64,000 bases of DNA from the NCBI GenBank assembly GCA_900314925.1, contig OMXC01000001.1, positions 1 to 64,000 on the forward strand, read 5' to 3'. This document shows, in pieces, positions 37,901 to 42,700 of this stretch. The notes beneath the pieces were generated by a model, which saw only the letters and a program-made list of their open reading frames with translations, made no database searches and was not told the origin of the DNA. The stretch is from an uncultured Bacteroidales bacterium. GTDB lineage: Bacteria > Bacteroidota > Bacteroidia > Bacteroidales > P3. The stretch's first letter is position 1; each line of letters opens with the position of its first letter. Made by a program: the position numbers and the translations under genes.

Positions 37901-39098
37901 CGAAGGCGTTAACCATCTCACCGCCAAGGAGGTTCAGGGTGACGTCGCCGCCGATGGTGCCGCCCTTGTTGTTGCCGGCGAAGACTTCGGCGAAGCTGCC
38001 GCCCTCGATGGTGAGGGTCACGTCGCCGCTGATGTTGGCGTTGCGTGAGCCGCCGAAGACGGTGTCGATGGGGCAGGCGTTGGCGCTGCAGGCCATGGTG
38101 ATGGCCACGTCGCCGGTGATGTCGGCCTGGTTGCTGCCGCCGTAGAGGCTGTTGATATGCTTGGTGCAGGAGCCGTCGGCGAGGAGGTTCACGTTCTTGG
38201 CTCCGGTGATGTTACCTTTCTCGTTCGAGCCGCCGAAGAGGTAGGTGATCTCGCCGGCATGGTAGTCGACGGTGACATCGCCGAAGACATTGGCGCCGGG
38301 GTTGCCGGTACCGGCACCGTTGCCGCCGCCGAAGACCCACTCGATGCGGCCGCCGTCGATGATGACGTCGGTAGCGCTGCTGGTGGTGCCGTTGCCCACG
38401 TCGGCAGCGTTGCCGCCGCCGTAGACATACTGGATGGTATTGTCGCAGGTGTAGACATGCACGGTGGTTACCTTGCCGGTGGTGGCGGGCAGGTAGGCTG
38501 CCTTGTTGCCGCCGCCGAAGACCTCGCTAAGGGCAAAGCCATTGTCGCTCACGGTGTTGACACCGCTGGTGCGGGCTGTCTTGTAGATGTTCACGAAGAC
38601 GTTGTCCTTCGGGGTGCCGTTGACGTTGTTGCAGCCGAACACCGAGCCGTTGATGGTAGCCTCGCCGGTGTAGGAGCCGCCCTCGTATTTGCCGATGTTC
38701 ACGGTCACCACGCCGAAGACCTTGGCAGCCTGGTTGGTATGACCGGAGCCCAGCGTTGCAGTGTCGCCGAGACCGCCGCCGTAGACGTTGCCGCCCACGT
38801 TGCCGCCCTCGATGGTCACGGTGGTGGCGTTGCTGTTGTTGGTTCCCACGTTGGCCAGAGCACCGCCGCCGTAGACGTCGGTCTCGACAGTGGCGTTGTC
38901 CTGCATGAGCACCGTCGAGTTGCCGGTCACGTCGGCAGCGTTGCCGCCACCGAACACGTTGCCGTTGACAACGACCTGTGCCGATGCTCCGAAAGTACCA
39001 AAGACAAGAAGTCCGCCCAAAATCATGCTGGCACACCAGCGCGACAGGGCAAAAAATCCCTTATTATATTTCATAGCGTAATATTTTTTCTGCATCAT
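19941..39098 (-). CDS. 6385-residue V[YF]GGG-repeat exported protein without a recognisable T9SS domain
   Basis: One uninterrupted frame of 19.2 kb. The N-terminus has a basic stretch and a signal peptide (GGLLVFGTFGASAQ, cleavage near residue 41). The first repeat follows at once (VVVNGNVFGGGNAADVTG). The repeat, about 30 residues, has the pattern [VI][YF]GG[GS]xxxxV.G.T.V.I.GG.[VI] and recurs probably 150-200 times by eye, which suggests a very long beta-solenoid. Larger modules are built from it, including five copies of a 300-370-residue module. An EF-hand-like loop is inserted at 25041-25076. Residues about 6190-6380 hold chitobiase C-terminal-like segments (YYTTDGTTPT, YYIVTDDES). The protein ends SLPATAKRNP with no sorting domain, and none is encoded in another frame before the next gene. 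It probably acts as a filamentous or surface-layer adhesin; function unknown. Confidence 0.85.
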   Translation of the reverse strand: MMQKKYYAMKYNKGFFALSRWCASMILGGLLVFGTFGASAQVVVNGNVFGGGNAADVTGNSTVLMQDNATVETDVYGGGALANVGTNNSNATTVTIEGGNVGGNVYGGGLGDTATLGSGHTNQAAKVFGVVTVNIGKYEGGSYTGEATINGSVFGCNNVNGTPKDNVFVNIYKTARTSGVNTVSDNGFALSEVFGGGNKAAYLPATTGKVTTVHVYTCDNTIQYVYGGGNAADVGNGTTSSATDVIIDGGRIEWVFGGGNGAGTGNPGANVFGDVTVDYHAGEITYLFGGSNEKGNITGAKNVNLLADGSCTKHINSLYGGSNQADITGDVAITMACSANACPIDTVFGGSRNANISGDVTLTIEGGSFAEVFAGNNKGGTIGGDVTLNLLGGEMVNAFGGNNAGGSINGKITVNMLDKGGSCPLAVNNIYGGGKNAAYAPTTPGAYPEVNLINGSVTKKGDGTGGNVYGGGFGATATVTSTPTVNVGYDASMSSLASTLKGSALTTSTVAVAGNVFGGGEAAPVSGSTTVALQQVTSGVTATTTVSGSVFGGGDVASVSGSTDVDVNGGTVSQNVFGGGNLADVAGSTDVAVNGGTVTLDVYGGGALADVGTSSSDHTNVTIDGGTVGRGVYGGGLGDNSHEALVKGAVQVTVNSGNVNDVFGCNNVNGRPTSTVRVDINNNVGGNVYGGGNLATYTGDPYVYINKGTVTGNVFGGGNGDPDDATQTLGSVTGTPHVIVGDMTVGHESDQAIVSHDVYGGGNAAKVITGTPVVSVPAKCNTQIANVYGGGNAADVPATSVTIDGGAISGSVFGGGHGDKDASPAIAANVAGNTNVTITGGTINQVFGGSNSNGTIGGTIDVNIDRGTGACPMVITEVYGGGNYAASNAGNLTIGCTGASSSEYIDYVYGGANRANITGDIVLNITGGRINHVFGGNNNSGVISGDITVNVEWTTPACSDQYLGDVYGGGNQAAYTGSPAVNVKNGTVSVNVYGGGKGATATVTGNPVVTIGDVTVGNESYVATVTGNVFGGGDQAAVSGNTTVLMQKSNSQAAALFGGGNVAAINGNATVTMNNGTTANVYGGGNEAGVTGTTAVTLAAGTVSTGLYGGCNTSGAVGGDITVALNGGTVGVSGTTTDVVYGGGYGHSTATGGDIAVTLNGTTVYGNLYGGSALGSVNGSTSNTTTVTIGSNGLNGTVFGGGMGSGSGAATQATTLGNVIVNYNTANANVNGIYGGANVNGDVSGDIAVNIEANVGTSGSHIDVFGGGLGQNTTTDGNVTVTIGNSNTPTIYGDVYGGSGYGEVSASGKLTKVDFKSGTLNGTIYGGGMGQVSPAISATVSGDVEVAVANGTITTGVYGGCNERGNVVGDITVGMTGGTVGANGSPASVFGGGYGANTTTQGDVEVNINGASAVVWGDVYGGSGFGDVNSDASNTTTVNILNGEVKRDVFGGGLGSATAAAQVAGVVTVNIGKDNGDGTYSGNATIGGNVYGCNNTNGSPQQEVTVNIYGTAHTAGVNTLADAGYAIANVFGGGKNADYTVAGKVATVNVFGCNNTIGRVFGGGDAAAVTGTSVDLQGGRFNYVFGGGNGEVTAANVGTSGIDLAIHGGTIGTLVSGSNTQGTISGPINVNVDNNSGCTEVVTDFFGGSNQVDIATDVTTTIECGAGTFTNVYGGSNAANITGNVVLNLKGGTMQNVYGGSKGTNSVAANINGSVTLNLYGGTINQDAFGGSNVNGNITGNITVNVLDHEGTCALDVNNIYGGGNLTPYTPTNASATSPTINVMHINQSAGIRGNVFGGGKGSTAVVTANPRVNIGYDATTMASLANVEYPAGIDRNNYVAKVAGSVFGGGDAAAVHGSPIVTLDNLNSEVGNLYGGGNNIETLNDGIMGNTTVIMKNGRVITGIYGGCNVNGDVTGNSTVALNGGTVGSLVEPTESANGYVTGRIFGGGYGQNTNIDGNVHVTLNGATVYGDLYGGSALGDVNTNSGHLTGTVNNTDTVLVDILSGTIKGDIYGGGLGDKASLGTGHTDVAATVHGVIHVNIGAGPKAPSTDTTGSAAIRTYTLVGTTTAGGSVYGCNNTYGSPQNDVYVDVWKTAMREHDAASDLTAHRTYAIENLFGGGNAADYAPENGNASSTKLPYVHVHGCSNTIKEVFGGCNAADAIGTHLVIDGGRYNEVFGGGNGAVEAANIGAGKVYLETKGGHIGYVFGACNRQGTVLGGDANITTVEGGGDCGPLVIDYFFFGGNFADIIGDYTFKMTCADYQTYLAVYGGCRLGTVYGNLTLIIDGGTFGSVFGGSLGANDYSANVRKYPTQAQLTEDDARPLAEKIYKEEIRTYMSDPAHAALAGTGGNVTVIIRGGDIGSVFGGCDQNGNVEGNITVIIDSANTGCLFDVDYVYGASNLAQYSPDTANLIDPANPINPIVELRNGHVNYDVFGGGHGSTDNVNAGLVTSSPKVIMGSSERIDTAYLRANQIVQWIPASGTDKFEVKRNIYGGGQMAQVAKNTDVTIAGQIVRGTVYGGGKGDNQDERFGTVQGNTLVTMTGGLVERSIYGGGELGSVGTFTATYGAGESPLHIAGEPKTCQTGTGLAKVTVTGNSQVGVPEIALMPPPNPEQDDYGYIFCGSRGEVDSIHYPNANKLAVVDSTYLEIGGNALVTSAVYGGCENGQVLRNTYVYITDECQIGVGHYNDGTDHFDPKYTASQWSGENPADFHEVSHWPYRAPYAIYDAYANTPGYDSHGGSNDNASNGHTFYGNVFGGGSGYYAIEPGTGVAPGTWRHSAGRVCGNTHVVIDGGHILNNVYGANEMTDVLGNSTVEMSGGTLGVPRTRDSILAHPVSCYLFGAGKGDPRILFNKMNKVQNVTVSVTGTARIFGSVFGGGEDGHVMDNVEVTIDLGSGTLGTTGTSYVDGNVFGGGRGFDGLAQTAGNVGGNITVNIRSGNLLGSVYGGGRLASVGTVLCMPSEACYGQMSSDPNRGNITVNITGGTIGNDDPADYNLAHSRGGNVFGGSMGRLTKLDGTLALNDWHKLGSAKSTTVNIDGRTNPVRIKGNVYGGSELGTVTENITVDIQGDVIVGRNAAGSTSHGNVYGGGFGHPELTAAEKAQVGNAATSDSIPTFAGLTGGTIQVNITGGAINNNVYGAGELASVGTIATVTKHTDPNTSYYLSWPYEYTYSGTTGDARVTVTGGTIGFISGSDTTGGNIYGSARGTVGDRYVTGRLATARVTHVDINLTNPADKIIGDIYGSGENGHVYDSTVVTLRNGLVLGSLYGGGKGTDKYSTKLKNTSTDALYDADVYDIVAGKVFGNTYVNILGGRVEKNVYGGGNLASVGIGNYKDYGEGSNVSQADSLLAENSGHCYVTILGGIVGPDSLVNGTAYNGAYAVTTGNVYGAGKGIVFPAASKEGYDYGRDNFMACVNKTTVVFGDSTQRSCAASILYPQATGEVFGGGENGRVRFDTYIQTNRGQIGVRPLASGISSDLGHWNNRGNIFGAGRGEDKNLDGTYCQSAGHVGRNTTIDILGGRIFRNVQGGGSMAAVGPFKGQTGDSSTCVINVRLPLVDDTLGGPSNTNNAFGGYVSGGSRGIPSPDGHDSSMFATCHNSQINFYQGRLKNTIYGGGENGQMLGNTELNLYGGYIRSAVYAGGKGSWMAPASEQYIPGNYDDDTLSGYVYGNTMINALGGQLPFLYGGCRRASVGGDATINIGKDDGGTYVGEASFIPGKDKVYGGNQYAGSPRGNIYVNVYKTAHTPANEVSGTDYAINYVYGGSYNSPYLPKDSGHFAQVHVYGCENTIDTVYGGCAAADAGAKPGIGANTRLIIDGGRFSAVFGGGDGTFDRYLGQAVPANIYGAAITEIHGGTIGSLFGGSNYRGAADTIRLSVDANGPCGGTVEGDEFFGGSNVADLDNVELSTTLGCGVKFKAAYAGSNQADITGNISLTIKGGEFDEVYGGSKGAIVAPSASAGMKDTVKADIDGNTHLTILGGKIHNVFGGSNINGNITGTITVDIDSTYNTCDYQVVNVYGGSNLTQYTPNATSTPTPLVNILCGTVDSNVFGGGKGTNTDFSAGLVTSNPKVTMSQTAGNTWVKGDIYGGGEMASVGVFTRDANDSITASVADSGNTWVVITGGTVGPNSVSPTAHDIKGHVFGGCLGKAGHVGNPGDPGYVNYANFAYVNTARVDISGTTHVRGSVFGGGENGHVFDSTLVNIEGGTVGNGIYRDEYAWLNPITGNVYGGGRGLDLSTDHTLNITAGWVRGATHVLVSGGHIHHNVYGGGSMASVGPRISTLGYNNTYGLGDHNGRTWVEVTGGLIGICIDSTDRDQNYYGSVYGAGRGRSGVDIDYGNDWTGFTFVHNAKVIINYSNTALPDVSAETAYGTQHIVGNVFGGGFNGHVNNSTSVTITRGRIGSHGAMGYGSLEGNVFGGGCGEEPFKAYLVREGYYITNAQLASGTGHTDIPYSKSDRSAIETYYSTARSHNDSLAVTDSLSTTAGLVYGDATVLINGATKNDVHVKHNVYGGGSMASVGDFWIYPATVGTGVDETETLGEIYPLTANNQKDCPTNHAGSNTATGICTVTITGGTFGTNGINNGIIYGGCRGLEGNLMDIVNRMSYFNDAHVTLGTTSTLTDYNDPQILVNGSIFGGGENGHAVGSAYVTIHDGKIGNRGSMYDRIKTLDDKNEEGTITADEKREMDSLLVIASNCGNVYGGGCGTDKYYDRDTVVTRVIGGVLTTLKSVVDPSQDSVESVYRYNPYCGVVYGNTNVVIDGGYVEHNVYGGGSMANTGRWVGSVNPMITHTDPSTSFALSWPVEVTVRRGTGSTNVAISGNARIGYSGSDNGDVFGGPRGEAGDRYEIARYANVNNTTVTIDLPMPGGYDYTRTEKQIKNNVIKQYGTLVPLVAGSVYGGSENGQVSQNTSLTLTNGIVGHCLYGGGKGKGTYTSHHLKYKVADGVHAVGDDSTAVIYGLTSGKVFGNTAVTMAGGHVVRNIFGGGNLGSIGKGNYAGGVGDYREAGYGERWPDDNTGMRDSLTTSGNAVVTVTGGYVGTLGSSKDGLPTGNVFGGARGEAAPNDQTNPRYLYTPAYFLGYVNNTSVTIGASTGSNSTPQIYGSVYGGGQDGHVRGHAVVNINDGVIGCQYNSTNITKQGTDDKEADMWKLRGNVFGAGSGLGQYTDKNGDLQYNVASGSVIDSTVVFINGGQVARNVYGGGSFATVGPPKVPPITDDPTYAQSHSRVIVSGGTVGYTPTNLADTTTFYGGDVYGAGRGLASDDYKGYCNVPHTYVSIASTVKGNVYGGGEDGHVVGNTNVNIATGATVGFGGTAFLQGSVYGGGQGSGAAIDHDSDPSTDDEFRINKTCGRVGGNTSVTMTDGMIHGSIFGGGKLALTGVDADADYSTFVSTVYDSINHGFATVTVTGGTIGTTDPAELLACDWSVGDIMGSGKGDIDNYEDIWAGRVANTAVTVSGSPVIRGSVFGGGEMASIGYWAETDGHPFVAQTGASHVAISGGTIGIDYEYTVDPNSNPGSWTIYDDNKDTLIHTITGNVFGGSQGDIDVTAPHWVSMARSRQADVTISGTTVVKGNVYGGSEQGTVIGDTRVTINGGTFGYTGALGTGLTKAFTGDIYAAGYGSDNPADDSSGESNDSTYNRDNVLGLSSTPIVIAGRTYGDARVDVLGGTIHGSVYGGGSFASVGYEQGSTKGNTFVNIGLPGADPTDKSQATGSATIEGEVFGANNFEGTPYGNTNVHIYKTAHTVANACPANSDWAGLDGDDSELTRDDVLALDSTAANFALQAVYGGGNRAAHNPTDNTDGTTLVYIHYCDENTVKSIYGGGNAASTINNHIIVDGGRIKEVFGGGNGAGVGNPGADVYNTAWTQIHGGLINDLFGGSNSKGRVTTTRLEVEKGDCDMIVANTYSGGNEADGGGGVVTVGCGTRMGNFYGGSRNADLTGDVILNITGGVFDNIFGGSLGTTGNPANIKGNVTVNVSGGHIGNLFGGSDVNGNISGQITINVDLDPDYNCADGLLIDNIYGGSNLAIYTPDDPTIASPLVNIINDSCANGKSFGLKNVYGGSVGNGTNLVDGVATHGDTITGYMKANPMVNFGGIDRKIDFAGGHVADAFIVTDANRRNIAVIDSNIYGGGKAAPVEGNPTVILYSSRVTAISGTDTTFAAKDHDTTDVRGSVFGGGFGKTAVVTGNTTVGIFGDATVINGSVYGAGNAAILTGSTDVQVGYKQTFICAQPSITIGSDGTTDIYCATPGTAIYYTTDGTTPTTSSTRYTAPFNTPAGNTVKAIAVKNTFYNTIAGISIDNDPTPSVATLSTTIPNATIYYIVTDDESTQFTYTDGVPTNGTLYEPAHKPTLYPSSGEVIKAVAISSLHQTSLPATAKRNP
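20800..21890 (-). repeat. Higher-order module copy 5
   Basis: Landmarks: HIYKTAHTVANA, DENTVKSIYGGGNAA, DGGRIKEVFGGGNG, SRNADLTGD and YGGSNLAIYTP. It is the most C-terminal copy, just before the chitobiase-like segments. Confidence 0.75.
26860..27890 (-). repeat. Higher-order module copy 4
   Basis: Landmarks: NVYKTAHTPANE, GCENTIDTVYGG, DGGRFSAVFGGGDG, SNQADITGN and YGGSNLTQYTP, ending SNPKVTMSQT. Confidence 0.75.
31710..32835 (-). repeat. Higher-order module copy 3, with a charged insertion
   Basis: Landmarks: VDVWKTAMREHD, GCSNTIKEVFGG, DGGRYNEVFGGGNG and YGASNLAQYSP. It carries an extra segment of about 40 residues (YPTQAQLTEDDARPLAEK and following) that looks alpha-helical and is unlike the surrounding beta repeats. 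Confidence 0.75.
33645..34590 (-). repeat. Higher-order module copy 2
   Basis: The same order of landmarks as copy 1: NIYGTAHTAGVNT, GCNNTIGRVFGGG, LQGGRFNYVFGGGNG, NAANITGN, YGGGNLTPYTP and NIGYDAT. The shared ending NxGYDA makes copies 1 and 2 closest to each other. Confidence 0.75.
37621..38605 (-). repeat. Higher-order module copy 1 within the 6385-residue protein
   Basis: The module begins at NIYKTARTSGVNT, passes through VFGGGNKAAY, a C-x-NTI segment, DGGRIEWVFGGGNG and SNQADITGD, and ends at NVGYDASM. It is the most N-terminal of five related copies. Confidence 0.75.
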
Positions 39099-39172
39099 AG
39101 TAGTGCGTTTTATATGCCAATATGTTGAATGCCAGCGCCTAAGCTGGTATCAACAGTGTATAGTTCAAAACG

Positions 39173-39180
39173 CAAATATA
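39173..39180 (-). promoter_or_regulatory. -7 element of the 6385-residue gene
   Basis: The reverse strand reads TATATTTG, 74 nt from the start codon. The -33 position (near 39200) is AT-rich but not TTTG. Array C begins 77 nt upstream of this element. Confidence 0.6.
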
Positions 39181-39257
39181 AGCTTTTTTTTTGAATTAGC
39201 TTTTAAAAAACGTTAAAACATTGAACCTTTGGCATTTTTGCACCCCTTTCCGCAAGG

Positions 39258-39356
39258 TAGTCTCTCCGTCCCCCCTCCGTCTCCCCTCCGACAAAAAACC
39301 GTTAAACAACCGGTGAACAGTCGGAGCGGGTACGGAGCGGGTACGGACCAGTTGCG
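39258..39356. repeat. 11-nt-period array C
   Basis: Nine 11-nt units each end in CG (ends at 39268, 39279 and every 11 nt to 39356). Unit sequences drift from pyrimidine-rich (CCCCTCCG) through AAACAACCG to purine-rich (GAGCGGGTACG, twice identical). It does not contain the CTACTGAAGAA units of the other arrays. Confidence 0.8.
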
Positions 39357-39383
39357 GAGCCAAGCTCGGGGTAAGCCGGAGAA

Positions 39384-39470
39384 GCCCGAAGGGCGCCAGT
39401 TGTTAGCCGTGGGTGTAAGCCCACGGTAAATAATGCGTTACCATCAAAAAAAAGCCCCGCAGGGGCAACG
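39384..39470. repeat. REP-like hairpin element breaking a surface-protein remnant
   Basis: Two GC hairpins are visible, CCGTGGGTGTAAGCCCACGG at about 39408-39427 and GCCCCGCAGGGGC at 39453-39465, joined by AT-rich spacer. The style matches the palindromes at 2351-2844. The reading frame of the neighbouring remnant runs into it and stops inside it. Confidence 0.6.
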
Positions 39471-39687
39471 TGGTGTACAGATAGGTGGAGGTTGTACTAA
39501 GAGTTGTCTCTGTTCCATAATTATTAACGCAGGTCCACACGCACTGAGGGCTGAGGGTGGTGGTGAAGATGACAGCTCCATTGTTGCCCACCGCCAGGTA
39601 GCCGCCATTGTAGGTGAACATATAGTCGGCTGCCCGTGCAGGCAACGCTGCGCACAGCAGCGCCGCCATCATGATGACGCTGCGCAC
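39403..39687 (-). pseudogene. Truncated 5' remnant of a giant surface-protein gene
   Basis: Only 94 codons remain from a GTG at 39685-39687. They encode a signal peptide (MMAALLCAALPARAADY) and about 45 residues (FTYNGGYLAVGNNGAVIF, SPQCVWTCVNN). These resemble the head of the 4195-residue protein, which has a CVWTRTGN segment in the same place. The frame then enters the REP-like element and ends at 39403. Upstream, the same frame reads KNKRYNHKNNYIERDWRRL with no ATG. An ATG at 39753-39755 is out of frame by one base across a six-T tract (39740-39745), and one extra base there would join it to the signal peptide. Both ends therefore look damaged, so this is probably a pseudogene. A short exported peptide cannot be excluded. 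Confidence 0.65.
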
Positions 39688-39777
39688 CAGGCGCCGCCAA
39701 TCTCTCTCGATGTAGTTGTTTTTGTGGTTATATCGTTTGTTTTTTGGTTTCTCATTGTGGGTGATTATAATTGGTTT

Positions 39778-42700
39778 TTAATCGTCCTTCAGTATCACTT
39801 CCGAGTTGCCGTCCACTTCGCCTTCGTCGCCGCCGCCGAAGACGTCGCCGAGGATATGGGTGTGGCCTTCGAGGGTGACGGAGGTGTTGCCGCTTACGGC
39901 ACTCTCGGCGCCGCCGCCATAGACGCTGCCGGTGCCGGCCTTGAGGGTCGAGCCTTCGAGGGTGCCCACCACGGTGTTGCCCTTCAGGGTGAGGGTTACG
40001 TCGCCGGTGACGGTGCCGAGGCTGTTCAGGTCGACGGTGGTGTGAACAAAGTTGCTGTCGCCGCTGCTGCTGATGCCAACGGTGTTGTTGCCGAGCGAGT
40101 TTACATGTTTCCAGTGGTACTCGGTGGTGCCGGTGAAAATGCCGGGCTCGAACATACCCGAGCCTTTATTGTAGTTGGGGTTTTGGGTGAAGCCGCCGTT
40201 TCTCACCTGTATGGTGGGCAGCGTGGCCGAGAAGCCGGCGCCGAAGACGTTGCCCTTGACGGTGCAGCTGTCGAGCACCGAGGTCACCGAGTCGGTCACC
40301 TTGCCGAGGCTGCCGCCTCCGTAGTAGTTGTTCTCGATGGTGCAGCGCTTCAGGCTTGACGACACTTTGTTGCATTGTGCCAGCGAGAAGGCGGCGAACT
40401 TGACATATAGTCGGGCACCCGTTGTGCCGGTGGACCACACGAAGAACTCATAGTCGAAGTCGGTGGCCACACCGGGGCCTTTCTTGCCGTAGTCTTTGCC
40501 TGATATTTGAGAAGAGCCTGTAGAGGCTCCGTCAAAGTATTTGCCTCGGTCGTTGTTGGCATAGTAGCCTTGAAGGGTACCCCAGTTCTGATCTCCGTCC
40601 TTGTCGTAATATTTCTTTTTGGCAATAGAGGTGCCGCCGTAACCGGCGCCGAAATAATCGCCGAAGACGCAGCCTTCGGCGCGGGTGGTGACCTTCTTGC
40701 CGTCTTGCATGTTGCCAAACTTGGGGCCGCCGCAGAAGAGCGTCACGTGGCTGTTGTAGATTTCCGTGGTGATGTCGCCCGTGATGGGTTTGGCGTCGTT
40801 GATGCCGCCGCCGAAGAAGTTGTCGATGTCGGCGTTGTAGATCTGCCACCGCACATTGCCGTTGATTTGTTCAAGCGACGCTCCCGCCGCCTCGTGGATA
40901 TAGCCGCCGCTGATGTAACATTCGGCGTTGTCCGCACGTACCGCAGCATTGGCATTGTAGGTGCCTGTGAGGTAGAATCCCGGGAACTCGCCGCCCGTCA
41001 CCGACACCGGCACGTGGGGTGTCGACTCGGCGCCGTCGCTGTGGGTGCCCATGCCGAACTCGTTGATCCACACGTTGCCGCCCACGTGGATATAGATGGT
41101 CTTACCGGTGACTGCCTTGCTCTGCGTCGACACAAACTGGTCGACCACGCCGCCAAGCAGGATGAGCGGAGCGTCGGTCTTGGTGCTGTTGTCCAGATTC
41201 TCATACTCTAACTGCGAGGTGTAGAAAAGTGCTGTATTGGTGACTTCGAACCATCCTCTGGTCTTGAAGATGGTAAAGTTGCAGATGAGGCTGGCGCCGT
41301 TAGGCTTCTGCGCCTGCGCGGTGCCGGGGATGTTCAGAAAGTCAAATCGTATAGGGGTGATGCTCGATCTGCCAATATGGTGATAGATGAGGCTGTAGTC
41401 GGGCTCATGGTCGTTGTCCTCGTCCACCGACATCATGGTGAAAGGTGTGGTTCCGTTTTGCGGCACAGTGGCCAAATGAAGATTACCCACGAGCACGAGG
41501 GCGTTGTCGTAGACGGTAGGACCCCAGCCACCCATGTTGTTGTTTATGTTGTTTAAAGCTCGCTCAATGCTCGTTTCTACTTTTTGCCCGTTAAACAGGG
41601 TAGGTGTGGCACCCGTAGGGTTCGCCACCTGTGTGCCGGTTTGGCTTACGTTCTGCTTATTTCCGTTTGTATAGTCGGTCTTGTACACCACATCGTAGTT
41701 GGGGTCGGCAATATAGTGAGCCTTGCCCCAGTATGGCTCGATGGTGATGGAGGTGACGCCGTAGGGCACGTCGAAGTAGGCGCCCTGCGAGAAGACGCGC
41801 TTGCTGACGCTGTAGAGGTCTTTGTTGGAGCTGCGGCGGTCGGCGTAGTTATGGTCGGGGAAATCCCTGATGCCCGTCGTGGGGTAGTTGGCCGAGGTGT
41901 AGGGGTCGCCGGGAACGGCGGTGATGGCCGTTATCTTCCAGCCCGTCACCACGCGGTTGCCCGTGTGGTTGCCCGTGCCCACGTCGTTGTAGTAGGGCAG
42001 CTGCACCTTGTCGTAGTTGTAGTTGAAGCGGTCGAAGTCCTTGTCGGTGCGCTGCAGCGTCAGGCTCGAGGTGGTGATTGTGGCTCCTGCGGGCTTGGCC
42101 TGGCCGCCGGTGGTCTGTGCGCTGCTGATGGTCACCGACAGCGTGCGGCCCACCTTGCCGCCGTGGTTGCGGCCCACGGTGGCGCTGTCGGGGGCGTTGG
42201 CGAAGTCGGGATTTATGATGGAGGGGTAGTAGCCTTGCGCTTTCAGTATGGGGTAGGGCTTGGGGTTGTCGATGCTGCGGTCGGCGGTCTCGAGCACCCA
42301 TTTGAGCATCAGGTTGGCGTCGGACACATTGCCGGTGACGTAGAAGGCCGCCAGCTTCTTGTTGCTATTGAGCAGCAGGCGATAGAACTCGTGGCGTTTC
42401 AGGAATTTCTCCTCGACGGCCAGCGCGCTGTTGTACTTGTTGTTGCTGATGGCCTTGGTCTGCAGCTCGTCGTAGGCGTAGTAGTTGAAGGTGTTGAGGC
42501 CACCGCTGTTGAGGTTGGCGATGTTGGTGCCGCCGAATACGGGCGAGATGGTGGAGCCGCCGGTGATGTCGCCGTAGAACATGCAGTTCATCACCATGGT
42601 GTTGATGCTGGTGGCTGTTGTTGTGGCATTGTTGTTGCCCACGATGCCGCCAACGGTGGAGCCGCTGGATATGGTGGCAAAAGAGTAGCAGTTAATCACT

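Noticed and set aside
19941..39098. Giant repeat protein as a chlamydial-type polymorphic autotransporter
   Set aside because: No C-terminal beta-barrel is encoded, and the GGG unit does not carry the GGAI/FxxN motif pair.
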